A stretch of DNA of 64,000 nt, from NCBI GenBank assembly GCA_002928735.1, contig PERL01000004.1:1-64000 (forward strand), written 5' to 3'. This document shows, piece after piece, positions 8,869 through 18,697 of this stretch (positions within the stretch are counted from its first letter, which is position 1; every line of letters starts with the position of its first letter). Under the pieces are notes generated by a model that saw only the letters and a list, made by a program, of their open reading frames with translations, made no database searches and was not told where the DNA came from. This DNA is from Hyphomicrobium sp. (lineage in GTDB: Bacteria > Pseudomonadota > Alphaproteobacteria > Rhizobiales > Hyphomicrobiaceae). The position numbers were made by a program, and so were the translations under genes.

Positions 8869-11800
8869 ATGCCAAAACGTACAGACATCGACACCGTCCT
8901 CATCATCGGCGCCGGGCCCATCGTCATCGGGCAGGCCTGTGAATTCGATTATTCCGGCACACAGGCATGCAAAGCCCTCAAAGCGGACGGCTACCGGATC
9001 GTGCTGGTGAATTCCAATCCGGCCACCATCATGACCGATCCGGACATGGCGGATGCCACCTACATCGAGCCGATCACCCCCGACGTGGTCGCCAAGATCA
9101 TCGCTGCTGAAAAAGCGCTTCACCCCGATAAAAAATTGGTCCTGCTGCCGACCATGGGTGGCCAGACCGCGCTCAACACCGCGCTCGCGCTCGAAAAGCA
9201 AGGCGTGCTGGCGGCCATGGACGTCGAGCTGATCGGCGCTAAGGCCGAAGCCATCGACATGGCCGAAGACCGCAAACTTTTCCGCGAAGCCATGGACCGC
9301 ATTGGGCTGGAAAGCCCGCGCGCCATGATCGCCTCCTCGCCCGAGATCCGCGATGCGGCCGGCAAAGTCATCGGCTACGATCGCCACGCGGGCTTCGCCG
9401 AAGCCATGCGCGCACTCGAAACGATTGGCTTGCCCTCGATCATCCGCCCCGCCTTCACCATGGGCGGCACTGGCGGCGGCGTCTGCTACAACCGCGAAGA
9501 GTTCGAGACCATCGCCAAGTCCGGTCTTGATGCCTCGCCCGTCGGCCAGATCCTGATCGATGAAAGCCTCATCGGCTGGAAGGAATACGAGATGGAAGTC
9601 GTCCGCGACAAAGCGGATAACGCCATCATCATCTGCTCCATCGAAAACCTCGACCCGATGGGCGTGCACACGGGCGACTCGATCACCGTCGCGCCGGCCC
9701 TCACGCTGACGGATAAAGAATACCAGATCATGCGCGACGCCTCGTTGGCCGTTCTGCGCGAGATCGGCGTCGAAACCGGCGGCTCGAACGTGCAGTTCGC
9801 GGTCAACCCCGCCGACGGCCGCCTCGTCGTCATCGAAATGAACCCGCGCGTTTCGCGCTCATCCGCGCTGGCCTCGAAAGCGACAGGCTTCCCGATCGCC
9901 AAGGTCGCCGCCCGCTTGGCGGTCGGCTACACGCTCGACGAACTCGAAAACGACATCACCGGCGGTGCCACGCCTGCCTCCTTCGAACCGACCATCGACT
10001 ACGTCGTCACGAAGATCCCGCGCTTCGCCTTCGAGAAATTCCCCGGCGCGGATTCGACGCTGACCACCGCCATGAAGTCGGTCGGCGAAGTCATGGCCAT
10101 CGGCCGCACATTCGGCGAAAGCCTGCAGAAGGCGCTCCGCTCCATGGAGACTGGCCTCTCCGGCCTCGACGACATCACGCTCGAAGGTCTGGGCCTCGGC
10201 GACGACAAGAACGTCGTCCGTGCCGCGCTTTCGCGCCCCGCACCCGACCGCCTGTTGAAGGTCGCCCAGGCGCTCCGTATGGGCGTCGACCACGAGACGG
10301 TCCACGCATTCTCCAAATTCGATCCCTGGTTCATCGACCGCCTGCAGGAAATCGTCGATCTGGAAGCGCGCGTGAAGGCGCATGGCCTGCCCACGTCCGC
10401 CCGTCAGATGCGAATGCTGAAGGCCGCCGGCTTCTCCGACGCGCGCCTCGCCAAACTCTCCGGCAAGACGGAAGCCGACGTGCGCCGCCTTCGCCACGAT
10501 CTCGGCGTCACGCCCGTCTTCAAGCGCATCGACACCTGCGCCGCCGAGTTCGCCTCGCCGACCGCCTACATGTATTCCACCTACGAAACCGGCCTCACCG
10601 ACGCGCCCGTCTGCGAAGCCCAGCCCACCGATCGCGAGAAGATCATCATCCTCGGCGGTGGTCCCAACCGCATCGGCCAGGGTATCGAGTTCGACTACTG
10701 CTGTTGCCACGCCTGCTTCGCGCTAACCGAAGCCGGCTATGAAACCATCATGGTCAACTGCAATCCCGAGACGGTCTCCACCGACTACGACACGTCGGAC
10801 CGCCTCTATTTCGAACCGCTCACTGCCGAAGACGTGCTGGAAGTCATTCGCAAGGAACAGTCCAAAGGCAAGGTGAAGGGCGTCATCGTGCAGTTTGGCG
10901 GCCAGACGCCGTTGAAACTCGCAGGCCCCCTCGAAGAAGCCGGCGTTCCGATCCTCGGCACCTCGCCCGACGCCATCGATCTGGCCGAAGACCGCGATCG
11001 CTTCAAAGCGCTCATTGAGAAGCTCGGCCTTAAGCAGCCCGCCAGCGGCATCGCCGGCACGCCCGGCGAAGCCCGCGCCGTGGCCGACCGGATCGGTTAC
11101 CCTATCGTTATCCGCCCGTCGTATGTGCTCGGCGGCCGCGCCATGGAAATCATCCACGACGGCCCTGAGATCGACCGCTATATCGCGCGCCTCTCAGCCA
11201 CGCTCGATAACCCGTCCGAACTCGTCGTCTCGCCCAAGCGCCCGCTGCTGATCGACAGCTATCTCTCGGACGCCGTCGAAGTCGACGTCGACTGCCTGTG
11301 CGATGGCAAGGATACCTTTATCGCCGGCATCATGGAGCACATCGAGGAAGCCGGCATTCACTCCGGCGACAGCGCCTGCTCCCTGCCGCCCTATTCGCTC
11401 TCCGACGCCACCGTCGCGGAACTGGGCGGACAGGCCCGCAAGCTCGCCCTCGCGCTCGAAGTAAAGGGCTTGATGAACGTCCAATTCGCCATCAAGGACG
11501 ACGAGATCTACATCCTCGAAGTTAACCCGCGCGCCTCGCGCACGGTGCCCTTCGTCGCCAAGGTGATCGGCGAACCCATCGCTGGCATCGCATCCAAGGT
11601 GATGGCCGGTCACCCCCTCGCGTCGTTTGGATTGAAGAGCCAGAAGCTCGGCCACATCGCGGTCAAGGAAGCCGTCTTCCCCTTCGCCCGCTTCCCAGGC
11701 GTCGACCCGATCCTGGGCCCCGAAATGCGCTCCACCGGTGAGGTCATGGGCCTCGACCGCGACTTCGCCATGGCTTTCGCCAAGAGCCAGATCGGCGCCG

Positions 11801-12222
11801 GCCAGAAGATACCCATGGGCGGCACTGTCTTCGTCTCGGTCAAAGATCGCGATAAGGACCGCATCGTGGCCCCACTCCGCGACCTCTCCGCGATGGGCTT
11901 CAAAATCGTCGCGACTCGCGGGACCAAGCGCCACTTGGAGGCCGAAGGCGTCCCGTGCGAGGTCGTCAACAAGGTTCTGGAGGGCCGCCCGCACATTGTG
12001 GACGCCATCAAGAATGGCGAAATTGCGTTAGTTTTCAATACCACAGAGGGTGCAAAGGCCCTCGCCGACAGCAAGGACATCCGGCGCACGGCCTTGCTTC
12101 ACCACGTCCCCTATTATACAACCTTGGCCGGGGCCGTAGCCGTGACCAAAGCCATCAAGGCTCTGAAGTCCGACACCCTGAAGGTTGCGCCGTTGCAGGC
12201 CTACGTCGCGCGCACAACCTGA
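8869..12222 (+). CDS. carB: Carbamoyl-phosphate synthase large subunit
   Basis: Uses two ATP, bicarbonate and the ammonia delivered by CarA to make carbamoyl phosphate. The 1117-residue protein shows both homologous halves: ATP-grasp 1 with [20 protein letters not shown] and FTMGGTGGG, and ATP-grasp 2 with [20 protein letters not shown] and [10 protein letters not shown]. The C-terminal MGS-like allosteric domain runs from about residue 960 ([19 protein letters not shown]). The start MPKRTDID at 8869 follows the family; an in-frame ATG at 8839 would add ten atypical residues. It is transcribed separately from carA, after a terminator. Confidence 0.97.
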   Translation: MPKRTDIDTVLIIGAGPIVIGQACEFDYSGTQACKALKADGYRIVLVNSNPATIMTDPDMADATYIEPITPDVVAKIIAAEKALHPDKKLVLLPTMGGQTALNTALALEKQGVLAAMDVELIGAKAEAIDMAEDRKLFREAMDRIGLESPRAMIASSPEIRDAAGKVIGYDRHAGFAEAMRALETIGLPSIIRPAFTMGGTGGGVCYNREEFETIAKSGLDASPVGQILIDESLIGWKEYEMEVVRDKADNAIIICSIENLDPMGVHTGDSITVAPALTLTDKEYQIMRDASLAVLREIGVETGGSNVQFAVNPADGRLVVIEMNPRVSRSSALASKATGFPIAKVAARLAVGYTLDELENDITGGATPASFEPTIDYVVTKIPRFAFEKFPGADSTLTTAMKSVGEVMAIGRTFGESLQKALRSMETGLSGLDDITLEGLGLGDDKNVVRAALSRPAPDRLLKVAQALRMGVDHETVHAFSKFDPWFIDRLQEIVDLEARVKAHGLPTSARQMRMLKAAGFSDARLAKLSGKTEADVRRLRHDLGVTPVFKRIDTCAAEFASPTAYMYSTYETGLTDAPVCEAQPTDREKIIILGGGPNRIGQGIEFDYCCCHACFALTEAGYETIMVNCNPETVSTDYDTSDRLYFEPLTAEDVLEVIRKEQSKGKVKGVIVQFGGQTPLKLAGPLEEAGVPILGTSPDAIDLAEDRDRFKALIEKLGLKQPASGIAGTPGEARAVADRIGYPIVIRPSYVLGGRAMEIIHDGPEIDRYIARLSATLDNPSELVVSPKRPLLIDSYLSDAVEVDVDCLCDGKDTFIAGIMEHIEEAGIHSGDSACSLPPYSLSDATVAELGGQARKLALALEVKGLMNVQFAIKDDEIYILEVNPRASRTVPFVAKVIGEPIAGIASKVMAGHPLASFGLKSQKLGHIAVKEAVFPFARFPGVDPILGPEMRSTGEVMGLDRDFAMAFAKSQIGAGQKIPMGGTVFVSVKDRDKDRIVAPLRDLSAMGFKIVATRGTKRHLEAEGVPCEVVNKVLEGRPHIVDAIKNGEIALVFNTTEGAKALADSKDIRRTALLHHVPYYTTLAGAVAVTKAIKALKSDTLKVAPLQAYVARTT

Positions 12223-12244
12223 ACGAATTGTCGCCCGTGAGTGA

Positions 12245-12269
12245 GGGCGCGGCGGAAACCGCCGCGCCC
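12245..12269 (+). terminator. Hairpin after carB, likely terminator
   Basis: A perfect eleven-base stem (GGGCGCGGCGG/CCGCCGCGCCC) with an AAA loop starts 23 bases after the carB stop. The downstream tract is only moderately T-rich (GGGTTTCTTT), so termination may be partial. Confidence 0.6.
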
Positions 12270-12362
12270 CTTGCGGGTTTCTTTGCGAGGGTTTCCCACG
12301 CGTTTTGCGGATGAATCGAAGGGTGCTGGCCCGGTGGCCAGGCCAATCAGGAGACGTTAGCG

Positions 12363-12842
12363 ATGTCGATGGATCGGGTTCCGATGACCCTCGAGGGCTA
12401 TAAAAAGCTCGAGGAGGAACTGCATCGCCTCAAGGCAGTCGAGCGCCCGCGCATTATCCAGGCGATCGCCGAAGCGCGCGCGCATGGCGACCTGTCGGAA
12501 AACGCCGAATATCACGCCGCCAAGGAAGCCCAGGGCCTCAACGAGTCGCGCGTCGCCGAACTCGAAGACAAGTTCAGCCGCGCCGAAGTTATCGATCCCG
12601 CCGGTCTGTCGGGCACGAACATCAAGTTCGGCGCCACGGTCACGTTGGTCGACGAGGACACCGAAGATAAGGTGAAATACAAGATCGTCGGCGATCTCGA
12701 AGCGAGCGTGAAGGACGGCAAGATCTCGATCTCCTCGCCCATCGCGCGCGCGCTCATCGGCAAGACCAAGGGCGACACTGTGGAAGTCACGACGCCGAAG
12801 GGCTCGCGCTCCTACGAAATCCTCAAGGTCGAGTGGAAGTAG
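12363..12842 (+). CDS. greA: Transcription elongation factor GreA
   Basis: Rescues backtracked RNA polymerase by stimulating transcript cleavage in the secondary channel. The 159-residue length is standard. The N-terminal coiled coil (about residues 10-75) carries the acidic tip in [14 protein letters not shown]. The C-terminal FKBP-like domain ends [18 protein letters not shown] lies seven bases before the ATG at 12363; an in-frame ATG two codons later is less likely. Two short GC hairpins lie between greA and the next gene, but neither has a T tract. Confidence 0.97.
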   Translation: MSMDRVPMTLEGYKKLEEELHRLKAVERPRIIQAIAEARAHGDLSENAEYHAAKEAQGLNESRVAELEDKFSRAEVIDPAGLSGTNIKFGATVTLVDEDTEDKVKYKIVGDLEASVKDGKISISSPIARALIGKTKGDTVEVTTPKGSRSYEILKVEWK

Positions 12843-12894
12843 GCGGCAACCCGCCGTCAGGTTCGCGCGTTCTGCGAACCGGAGACAACGCACC

Positions 12895-14154
12895 ATGACC
12901 GTGTCCGACGCGTCCGCCGGCCCTCCCGTCAATGGAGCGCCGCCGTCCGATCGCGCCTTCGATTATCCCGGCTACCGCCTCTACTGGGTCGCGCGCTTCC
13001 TCCTCGTCTTCGCGATCCAGGTGCTGAGCGTCTCCGTCGGCTGGCAGATCTACGATCAGACGCGTGACCCGTTCCTTTTGGGCCTCGTCGGTCTCGTCCA
13101 ATTCCTGCCTGCCCCGTTGCTCGTTCTCGTCACCGGCTCTGTCGCCGACCGCTACAACCGCCGCGTCATCATGGCGATCTGCATGGCCGTCGAGGGCGCC
13201 TGCGCGCTTGCACTTCTGTCCATCCTGCATTCGGAGACGACCGAGATCTGGCCCGTCTTCGCCATCCTACTCGTTTTCGGCATCGCACGCGCTTTCATGG
13301 GCCCCGCCGTGCAATCGCTGCTCGCCAACCTTGTCCCCCAGCAAGCCTTCGCCAATGCCATCGCGCTCAATTCGTCGAGCTTCCAGATCGCCACCATCGT
13401 TGGCCCGACCGCGGGCGGCCTGCTCTACGGCGTCTCGTCTGAACTCGCCTATAGCGTGTCCGTCGCCTTCTTCCTGTTTGCCGGTATCTTGACCCTCATG
13501 ATCCCCAAACCGGCGCAACGTAAATCCCACCAGCCCGTCACGACCGAAGCCCTCTTCGCCGGCTTCCGCTACATCTGGAAGCAGCCGATCGTACTCGGCG
13601 CGCTCTCCCTCGACATGGTCGCCGTCATGCTCGGCGGCGCGACGGCACTCCTGCCCGTCTTCGCGCGCGATATTCTCGACGTCGGACCCTGGGGCCTGGG
13701 CGCCCTGCGCTCAGCCGTCGGCGTCGGCGCGCTCCTCATGAGCATCTGGCTCATCAACAATCCCGTCCGCGATCATGCCGGCGTGACGATGTTCGCAGCC
13801 GTCGCCGTTTACGGCCTCGCCATTATCGTCTTCGGAACGTCGACGACGGTCTGGCTCTCCGTGCTGGCACTCGCCGTGATGGGCGCGTCCGACATGGTCT
13901 CAGTCTTCATCCGCCAGACGCTCATTCAGCTGCAAACGCCCGACGACCTGCGCGGCCGCGTCAGCGCCGTCAACATGACGTTTATCGGGGCATCCAATGA
14001 ACTGGGCGAATTCCGCGCCGGCACCATGGCGGCCGGTTTCGGCGCCGTCCCCGCCGTCGTCATCGGTGGCGCCGGCGCCCTCATCACGGCCGCACTCTGG
14101 GCCAAACTCTTCCCCGACCTCCGCAAGGTCCGCCACCTCAACCGCGGCGTCTGA
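12895..14154 (+). CDS. MFS transporter, EntS-like family
   Basis: A 419-residue integral membrane protein with about 12 hydrophobic segments. The first loop motif GSVADRYNRRVIM is the MFS signature between helices 2 and 3. The overall pattern resembles the EntS/MFS_3 branch (siderophore or drug exporters). The substrate cannot be read from sequence. GGAGAC precedes the ATG at 12895, and a hairpin (12860-12880, GGTTCGC/GCGAACC) ends where that site begins, so it could influence translation. It ends one base before the stop of the convergent Lrp-type gene. Confidence 0.9.
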   Translation: MTVSDASAGPPVNGAPPSDRAFDYPGYRLYWVARFLLVFAIQVLSVSVGWQIYDQTRDPFLLGLVGLVQFLPAPLLVLVTGSVADRYNRRVIMAICMAVEGACALALLSILHSETTEIWPVFAILLVFGIARAFMGPAVQSLLANLVPQQAFANAIALNSSSFQIATIVGPTAGGLLYGVSSELAYSVSVAFFLFAGILTLMIPKPAQRKSHQPVTTEALFAGFRYIWKQPIVLGALSLDMVAVMLGGATALLPVFARDILDVGPWGLGALRSAVGVGALLMSIWLINNPVRDHAGVTMFAAVAVYGLAIIVFGTSTTVWLSVLALAVMGASDMVSVFIRQTLIQLQTPDDLRGRVSAVNMTFIGASNELGEFRAGTMAAGFGAVPAVVIGGAGALITAALWAKLFPDLRKVRHLNRGV

Positions 14155-14155
14155 C

Positions 14156-14629
14156 CTACTCCGGCGCCACCGGTACACCGGGAGCGAGCTTCGCCCGCCG
14201 GATCGCCAGCGTGGTCTTCACGCTCGCCACGTTGGGCACCGCCGTCAGCTCCTTCAAAATGAAAGTCTGAAACGACGGCAGATCGCGCGCCACGCATTTC
14301 AATATGTAATCGCTCTCGCCCGAGAGCATGTAAGCCTCCCGCACGATCGGCCAGCCGAGAATGCGGTTCTCGAACGTCCTCAGATCCGCCTCCGACTGGT
14401 TATGCAACCCCACCATCGCGAACGCGGTGAGATCAAAACCCAGCGCCTGCTCGTCCACGATCGCCGTGTAACCGGTAATGACACCCGCTTCTTCCAGCGC
14501 CCGCACACGCCGCAAACACGGTGGCGCCGACAGTCCCACCTTGCCCGCCAGCGCCACATTGGTGAGCGAGCCGTCGGCCATGAGTTCTTTGACGATGCGC
14601 CAGTCGGTGCTGTCGAGCTTGCGGGTCAT
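14156..14629 (-). CDS. Lrp/AsnC family transcriptional regulator
   Basis: A 157-residue regulator. An N-terminal winged HTH (residues 5-60; TDWRIVKELMADGSL, LSAPPCLRRVRALEEAGVI) is followed by a RAM ligand-binding domain (about 70-145) with YMLSGESDYILKCVARDL. Lrp-type proteins respond to amino acids and often control adjacent transport genes. It is convergent with the MFS gene and divergent from the ELM1-family gene 127 bases away. The target is unknown. Confidence 0.93.
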   Translation of the reverse strand: MTRKLDSTDWRIVKELMADGSLTNVALAGKVGLSAPPCLRRVRALEEAGVITGYTAIVDEQALGFDLTAFAMVGLHNQSEADLRTFENRILGWPIVREAYMLSGESDYILKCVARDLPSFQTFILKELTAVPNVASVKTTLAIRRAKLAPGVPVAPE

Positions 14630-14713
14630 GGGGACTCGTGTGAGATGCGGACCAACAGATTATGTCCGCTTCGCTCGATCCAGTGAAACAAAATTACCGC
14701 GACCGGGTGAGCG

Positions 14714-14733
14714 GGCGGGCTGGACAGCCCGCC
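14714..14733. other. Hairpin in the leader of the ELM1-family gene
   Basis: The perfect inverted repeat GGCGGGCT/AGCCCGCC, with a four-base loop, ends 23 bases before the ATG at 14757. It has a short pyrimidine tract (TCCATTTCCCCC) but no T run. It may affect translation or attenuate transcription; that is inference only. Confidence 0.35.
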
Positions 14734-14756
14734 TCCATTTCCCCCAGGGTGCCGCC

Positions 14757-15797
14757 ATGACGTCCGACGCCCCATCCCGCATTCACCCATCCGGCCGTCC
14801 GCTCGCCGGCGCTCGCTGTTGGATCATCAGCGAAGCTAAGGCCGGCATGGACACGCAAACGCGCGGCCTCGCGGAAGCGCTGGGCGTCGATTACGAGATG
14901 AAACGCGTCACACTGGACGGCGTCAAAAAATGGACCGCGCCCTGGGGCCGCGTGCCCAAACGCGCCGCCTTCGCCGCACCCGGAACCAGCTTCTGCCCAC
15001 CCTGGCCGACCATCGCCATCGCCACCGGTCGCGCGTCGATCCCTTATCTGCGCGAACTGCGCCGCCGCGCCGGCCCTTCGCTCTTCACCGTCGTGCTGCT
15101 TGATCCCCAAACCGGCCCCGGCACCGCTGATGTCATCTGGGTGCCCGAGCACGACCGCCGCCGCGGCCCGAACGTCTATACGACTCCAACCTCGCCGCAT
15201 GGCTTCTCCCCCGAACGGATCGCCAAACTGCGGGCAACGACACCGCCTGACATCGCAGCCCTCCCGCACCCGCGCATCGCCGTGCTCCTCGGCGGTAAAA
15301 ACGGCTCCTACGCCTTCAGCGACGCCGACGATCAGCGCCTGCAGACGGCTCTGCAATCGCTCGCCAAGCTCGGCGCATCCTTCATGATCACGCCCTCGCG
15401 GCGCACGCATCCGCGCCTTCTCGAAGTCACCGATGGCGCCACGCGCGATTCCCCGCGCATTCTCTGGGATGGCACCGGCGACAACCCATATCCGGACTTC
15501 TTCGCCCACGCTGACGCCTTCGTCGTAACCGCCGACAGCGTCAACATGACGGGCGAATGCTGCGCCACCGGTCGCCCCGTGTACGTCTTCCATCCAACCG
15601 GCGGCAAACCGAAGTTCCAGCGTTTTCACGCTAAGCTGGAAGAACTCAACGCCACCCGCCGCCTGCCCGAAATCGTCGAACGCCTGCCCGCCTGGAGTTA
15701 CGCGCCCATCGACGCCACCGGCCTCATCGCCCGCGAAATCGAACGCCGCTGGTTGAAGCGCTGCACGTGGACCACGCCGGAGCGCGCCACCGAATAA
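14757..15797 (+). CDS. Mitochondrial fission ELM1-like family protein
   Basis: A 346-residue protein of the Mito_fiss_Elm1 family (formerly DUF1022). Diagnostic stretches are the N-terminal ISEAKAGMDTQTRGLAEALG, a central AVLLGGKNGSYAFSDADDQ, and late TADSVNMTGECCATGRPVY. The architecture looks like a two-domain GT-B-like fold, with the late segment in the place of a nucleotide-sugar site; this is an inference. Bacterial members have no settled function despite the name taken from the plant protein. The ATG at 14757 was chosen because upstream codons do not match the family. Confidence 0.85.
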   Translation: MTSDAPSRIHPSGRPLAGARCWIISEAKAGMDTQTRGLAEALGVDYEMKRVTLDGVKKWTAPWGRVPKRAAFAAPGTSFCPPWPTIAIATGRASIPYLRELRRRAGPSLFTVVLLDPQTGPGTADVIWVPEHDRRRGPNVYTTPTSPHGFSPERIAKLRATTPPDIAALPHPRIAVLLGGKNGSYAFSDADDQRLQTALQSLAKLGASFMITPSRRTHPRLLEVTDGATRDSPRILWDGTGDNPYPDFFAHADAFVVTADSVNMTGECCATGRPVYVFHPTGGKPKFQRFHAKLEELNATRRLPEIVERLPAWSYAPIDATGLIAREIERRWLKRCTWTTPERATE

Positions 15798-15798
15798 A

Positions 15799-15827
15799 AA
15801 AGCCGCGCGAAAAGTTCGCGCGGCTTT
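15799..15827 (-). terminator. Terminator shared by two convergent genes
   Basis: AAAGCCGCGCGAA and TTCGCGCGGCTTT form a thirteen-base stem. On the minus strand it runs into six T, so it mainly ends the SPOR gene. It begins directly at the stop of the plus-strand ELM1-like gene and could serve both. Confidence 0.8.
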
Positions 15828-15849
15828 CACACGTCGCAATGGGAGTGAG

Positions 15850-16836
15850 TTAGAGCGCGGCCCCGCCGAATTCGCCGACGATCTTGCACGGCACGGCCTT
15901 CGCCGCGAGCGCCTTGCACATCTTCTTCGCTTCGGCTTCTGACTTCACCGGACCCGCCATCAAATTGTAGATGACCGCGCCGTTGTCGACCGACAGCGAG
16001 TAGCGCGGCTCGAGGCTCTTCAGCTTGTCCGCATGCGTTTCCGACAAGAGATTCCAGCTCAAACGCAAGCTATCGATCGATGCCCCCGATGCGATCTGTA
16101 CGCCGACAGGCTTCGCCGCCGGCGTCACCACAGGCGCGCCAAACGGTGGCGGCTCAACCGGTGCGGCCGCAGGCTTGGCAACAGGCGCCGGAACGACCGG
16201 CGGCGCGGGCTTCACGCTGCCCGTCTCCAGGGCAGGCTTGCCGTTAAGGACTTTGGCATCAGCGACCTTTTTGGCCGGCTCATCTGCCGGCTGAACCGGA
16301 GCCGCGTCGGCGCGCGGCGAGATCGGTCCATTGACCGGCGCGCTGTCGAGCCGCAAGGCCGGCGGCGGACCGTCCGATTGTGCAGCCGGGATCGGCTGAG
16401 TGACGGAAGCGCCCAGCGCCGCGAGGCGTTCAAAGATCACCTTCTGCTGCGAAGCCGTTTCCGTGACCGTGGAGCGGATGTCCGCCACCTCGCGGCGCAG
16501 ACCATCGACGTCGCCACGCAACGCCTCGATTTCGGCCACCGACATCCCGGCCGGTTCCACCCGGGCGACCAGATCGGGACGCAGCACCACGACCGAGAGG
16601 TAGGCAACGGCAGCAGCGGCCGCGAAGGCCCAGGCTGACGCGCCGAGCGACATCCGGCCCCGGCGTGCCCGCTGCGCCGGCCCCACCATGGCGGGCGGAA
16701 CGTGATAAGCGGGCTCCATCGGGGGATCTAAACGCCCAGCGGCATGCGGGGGCGGCATCTGAGTAGCGGGACCGGCCGCGAAACCCGGCGGCAACGGCGG
16801 CGGCGTCGGAGGGAGGGAGTTGTGCGCCTGCGACAT
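15850..16836 (-). CDS. SPOR domain-containing inner membrane protein
   Basis: A 328-residue bitopic membrane protein. A Pro-rich cytoplasmic N-terminus (1-60) precedes one transmembrane helix (about 66-86), then a short coiled coil (MSVAEIEALRGDVDGLRREV), a long Pro/Ala linker and a C-terminal SPOR domain (about 245-325; YNLMAGPVKSEAEAKKMCKA). SPOR domains bind septal peptidoglycan stripped of stem peptides, so a division-site role is likely but not shown. The ATG at 16836 gives a complete domain order. It is not FtsN by context. Confidence 0.82.
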   Translation of the reverse strand: MSQAHNSLPPTPPPLPPGFAAGPATQMPPPHAAGRLDPPMEPAYHVPPAMVGPAQRARRGRMSLGASAWAFAAAAAVAYLSVVVLRPDLVARVEPAGMSVAEIEALRGDVDGLRREVADIRSTVTETASQQKVIFERLAALGASVTQPIPAAQSDGPPPALRLDSAPVNGPISPRADAAPVQPADEPAKKVADAKVLNGKPALETGSVKPAPPVVPAPVAKPAAAPVEPPPFGAPVVTPAAKPVGVQIASGASIDSLRLSWNLLSETHADKLKSLEPRYSLSVDNGAVIYNLMAGPVKSEAEAKKMCKALAAKAVPCKIVGEFGGAAL

Positions 16837-17238
16837 GTGCTAAAACCCTTGAACAATTGAGGACTTTTGCCGATTGCTGGCGTGAGTCGTGTGGCAGCGT
16901 CAACGAGGCTCCACCGCTGGGGACTGGCTCCCTGTGGACAGCACCGCAAGGCCACGCATAGGCCGCTTTTGTCTGCAACCTAAAGTAGGTTCACCGGCCT
17001 CCGCGCGAGACGTGGCCCCCCGAATCCAGGCACTGTGGTCACGGCACTGTCCGGCGCATCACGTCGCCTTTCCACGGTCACCCAACCGGGTTAACTGCCG
17101 CGGTACAGTCTTTGCAGACCTGGGACGGCAGACCTGGGACACCTGCGTCGTCAATCCCGGCTCAACGCGGGGGCCGGCACCGCTCCTCGGCCGGGTCTCG
17201 GCCGTTCGCATCTGACAAATAAGGGCACCATTGCCATC
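16837..17238. other. Intergenic region between SPOR gene and glmU
   Basis: About 400 bases with no convincing gene. It must hold the divergent promoters of the SPOR gene and glmU, but I found no good -35/-10 pair. The only structure seen is a 13-base direct repeat (GCAGACCTGGGAC at 17114-17126 and 17128-17140). Confidence 0.6.
17114..17140. repeat. Short tandem direct repeat
   Basis: GCAGACCTGGGAC occurs twice, separated by one G (14-base period), about 100 bases upstream of glmU. It may be a two-site operator or simple slippage. Confidence 0.5.
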
Positions 17239-18600
17239 ATGGCCACCGCTGCGCCGCTGATCGTCATCCTCGCCGCCGGCAAGGGCACGCGCATGAAATC
17301 CGCCTTGCCCAAGGTCCTGCATAAGGTGGCGGGGCGCTCCATGCTGGGCCACGTCTTGGCGCTGGCCTCAACCGTACCGGGCGCTACGATCGCAGTTGTA
17401 GTCGGCCCCGGCATGGACGAGGTCCGCGCCGAAGTCTCACGCCTCGCCCCCGCCGCCCGCGTGTTCGTCCAGGAAAACCAATCCGGCACCGCCGACGCGG
17501 TTCTCGCCGCGCGGCCCGCGCTCGATGGCCACTCCGGCGACGTGATCGTGCTCTACGCCGACACGCCCCTGATCGAAGCCGGCACGTTATCCGCGCTGGG
17601 TGACGCACTCGACGCCGGCTCCGGCGTCGCCGTTCTCGGCTTCGAAGCTCGCGATCCCACCGGCTACGGCCGTCTCATCACCGTCGGCGAAACGACGCTC
17701 CTCGCCATTCGCGAACACAAGGATTCGAGCCCCGAAGAGCGCAAGATAACGCTCTGCAATTCCGGCGTGCTCGCCTTCCGCCTGCCCGATCTCTTGGGCG
17801 TTCTCACCCGCATCGGCAATGCCAATTCCAAAGGCGAGTACTACCTCACCGACGCCGTCGAGATCGCTCGCGCCGATGGTGCCCGCGCCGCCGTCGTCCG
17901 CTGCCCCGAGGACGAAGTCCTGGGCGTCAATTCCCGCAGCCAGCTCGCCGTCGCCGAACGCATCTGGCAGGACCGCGCCCGCCAAAAGGTCATGGACGAA
18001 GGCGCCACGCTGACCGCCCCCGAAACCGTTTTCCTCAGTTATGACACCGTGATCGGCAGCGACGTCATCATCGAACCGCACGTCGTCTTCGGCCCCGGCG
18101 TCACCGTCGCCGACGGCGCGGAAATCAAAGCTTTCTGCCACTTCGAAGGCGCCAGAATCGGCCCCGGCGCCCGCATCGGCCCCTATGCCCGCCTGCGCCC
18201 CGGCGCCTCTCTTGGCCCCGACGTTCACATCGGCAACTTCGTCGAAGTGAAAAACGTCACCGTCGGCCCCGGTGCCAAAGCCAATCATCTGGCCTACCTG
18301 GGCGACGGCTCGGTGGGAGCTGGCGCCAACATCGGGGCCGGCACCATCTTCTGCAACTACGACGGCTTCTTCAAACACAAGACCGAAATCGGGGAGGGGG
18401 CCTTCATCGGCTCCAATTCCTCTCTCGTCGCCCCGATCAAGATCGGCGACGGCGCCTATGTCGGCTCCGGCAGCGTCATCACCAAGGATGTGGCGTCAGG
18501 CGCGCTCGCCCTCGAACGCGCAACGCAGGAGGAGCGGCCCCAATGGGCGGCGAAATTCCGCGAGATGATGTCGCGCCGCAAAGCCGCGAAGTCGAAGTGA
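17239..18600 (+). CDS. glmU: Bifunctional GlcNAc-1-P uridylyltransferase / GlcN-1-P acetyltransferase
   Basis: Makes UDP-GlcNAc for peptidoglycan and lipid A. Of 453 residues, the first 230 form the nucleotidyltransferase domain with LAAGKGTRMKSALPKVLHKV. The second half is a left-handed beta helix of hexapeptide repeats (IGPGARIGPYARLRPGASLG and following) with the acetyltransferase site. The Lys-rich end (SRRKAAKSK) is typical. It is followed 97 bases later by glmS, so two steps of the same pathway sit together. Confidence 0.97.
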   Translation: MATAAPLIVILAAGKGTRMKSALPKVLHKVAGRSMLGHVLALASTVPGATIAVVVGPGMDEVRAEVSRLAPAARVFVQENQSGTADAVLAARPALDGHSGDVIVLYADTPLIEAGTLSALGDALDAGSGVAVLGFEARDPTGYGRLITVGETTLLAIREHKDSSPEERKITLCNSGVLAFRLPDLLGVLTRIGNANSKGEYYLTDAVEIARADGARAAVVRCPEDEVLGVNSRSQLAVAERIWQDRARQKVMDEGATLTAPETVFLSYDTVIGSDVIIEPHVVFGPGVTVADGAEIKAFCHFEGARIGPGARIGPYARLRPGASLGPDVHIGNFVEVKNVTVGPGAKANHLAYLGDGSVGAGANIGAGTIFCNYDGFFKHKTEIGEGAFIGSNSSLVAPIKIGDGAYVGSGSVITKDVASGALALERATQEERPQWAAKFREMMSRRKAAKSK

Positions 18601-18697
18601 CCACAAAGAAAGTCGGAAACAGGTTTTGATTTGTCGCCAACCGCGACGCACCGCTTAAGTCGAAGTGAAATTTCAAAGGACGACAGGAAAACCGCGC

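Noticed and set aside
16889-17215. Open frame of 108 codons upstream of glmU
   Set aside because: No ribosome site, no hydrophobic or domain pattern, and it contains the short tandem repeat; probably non-coding.
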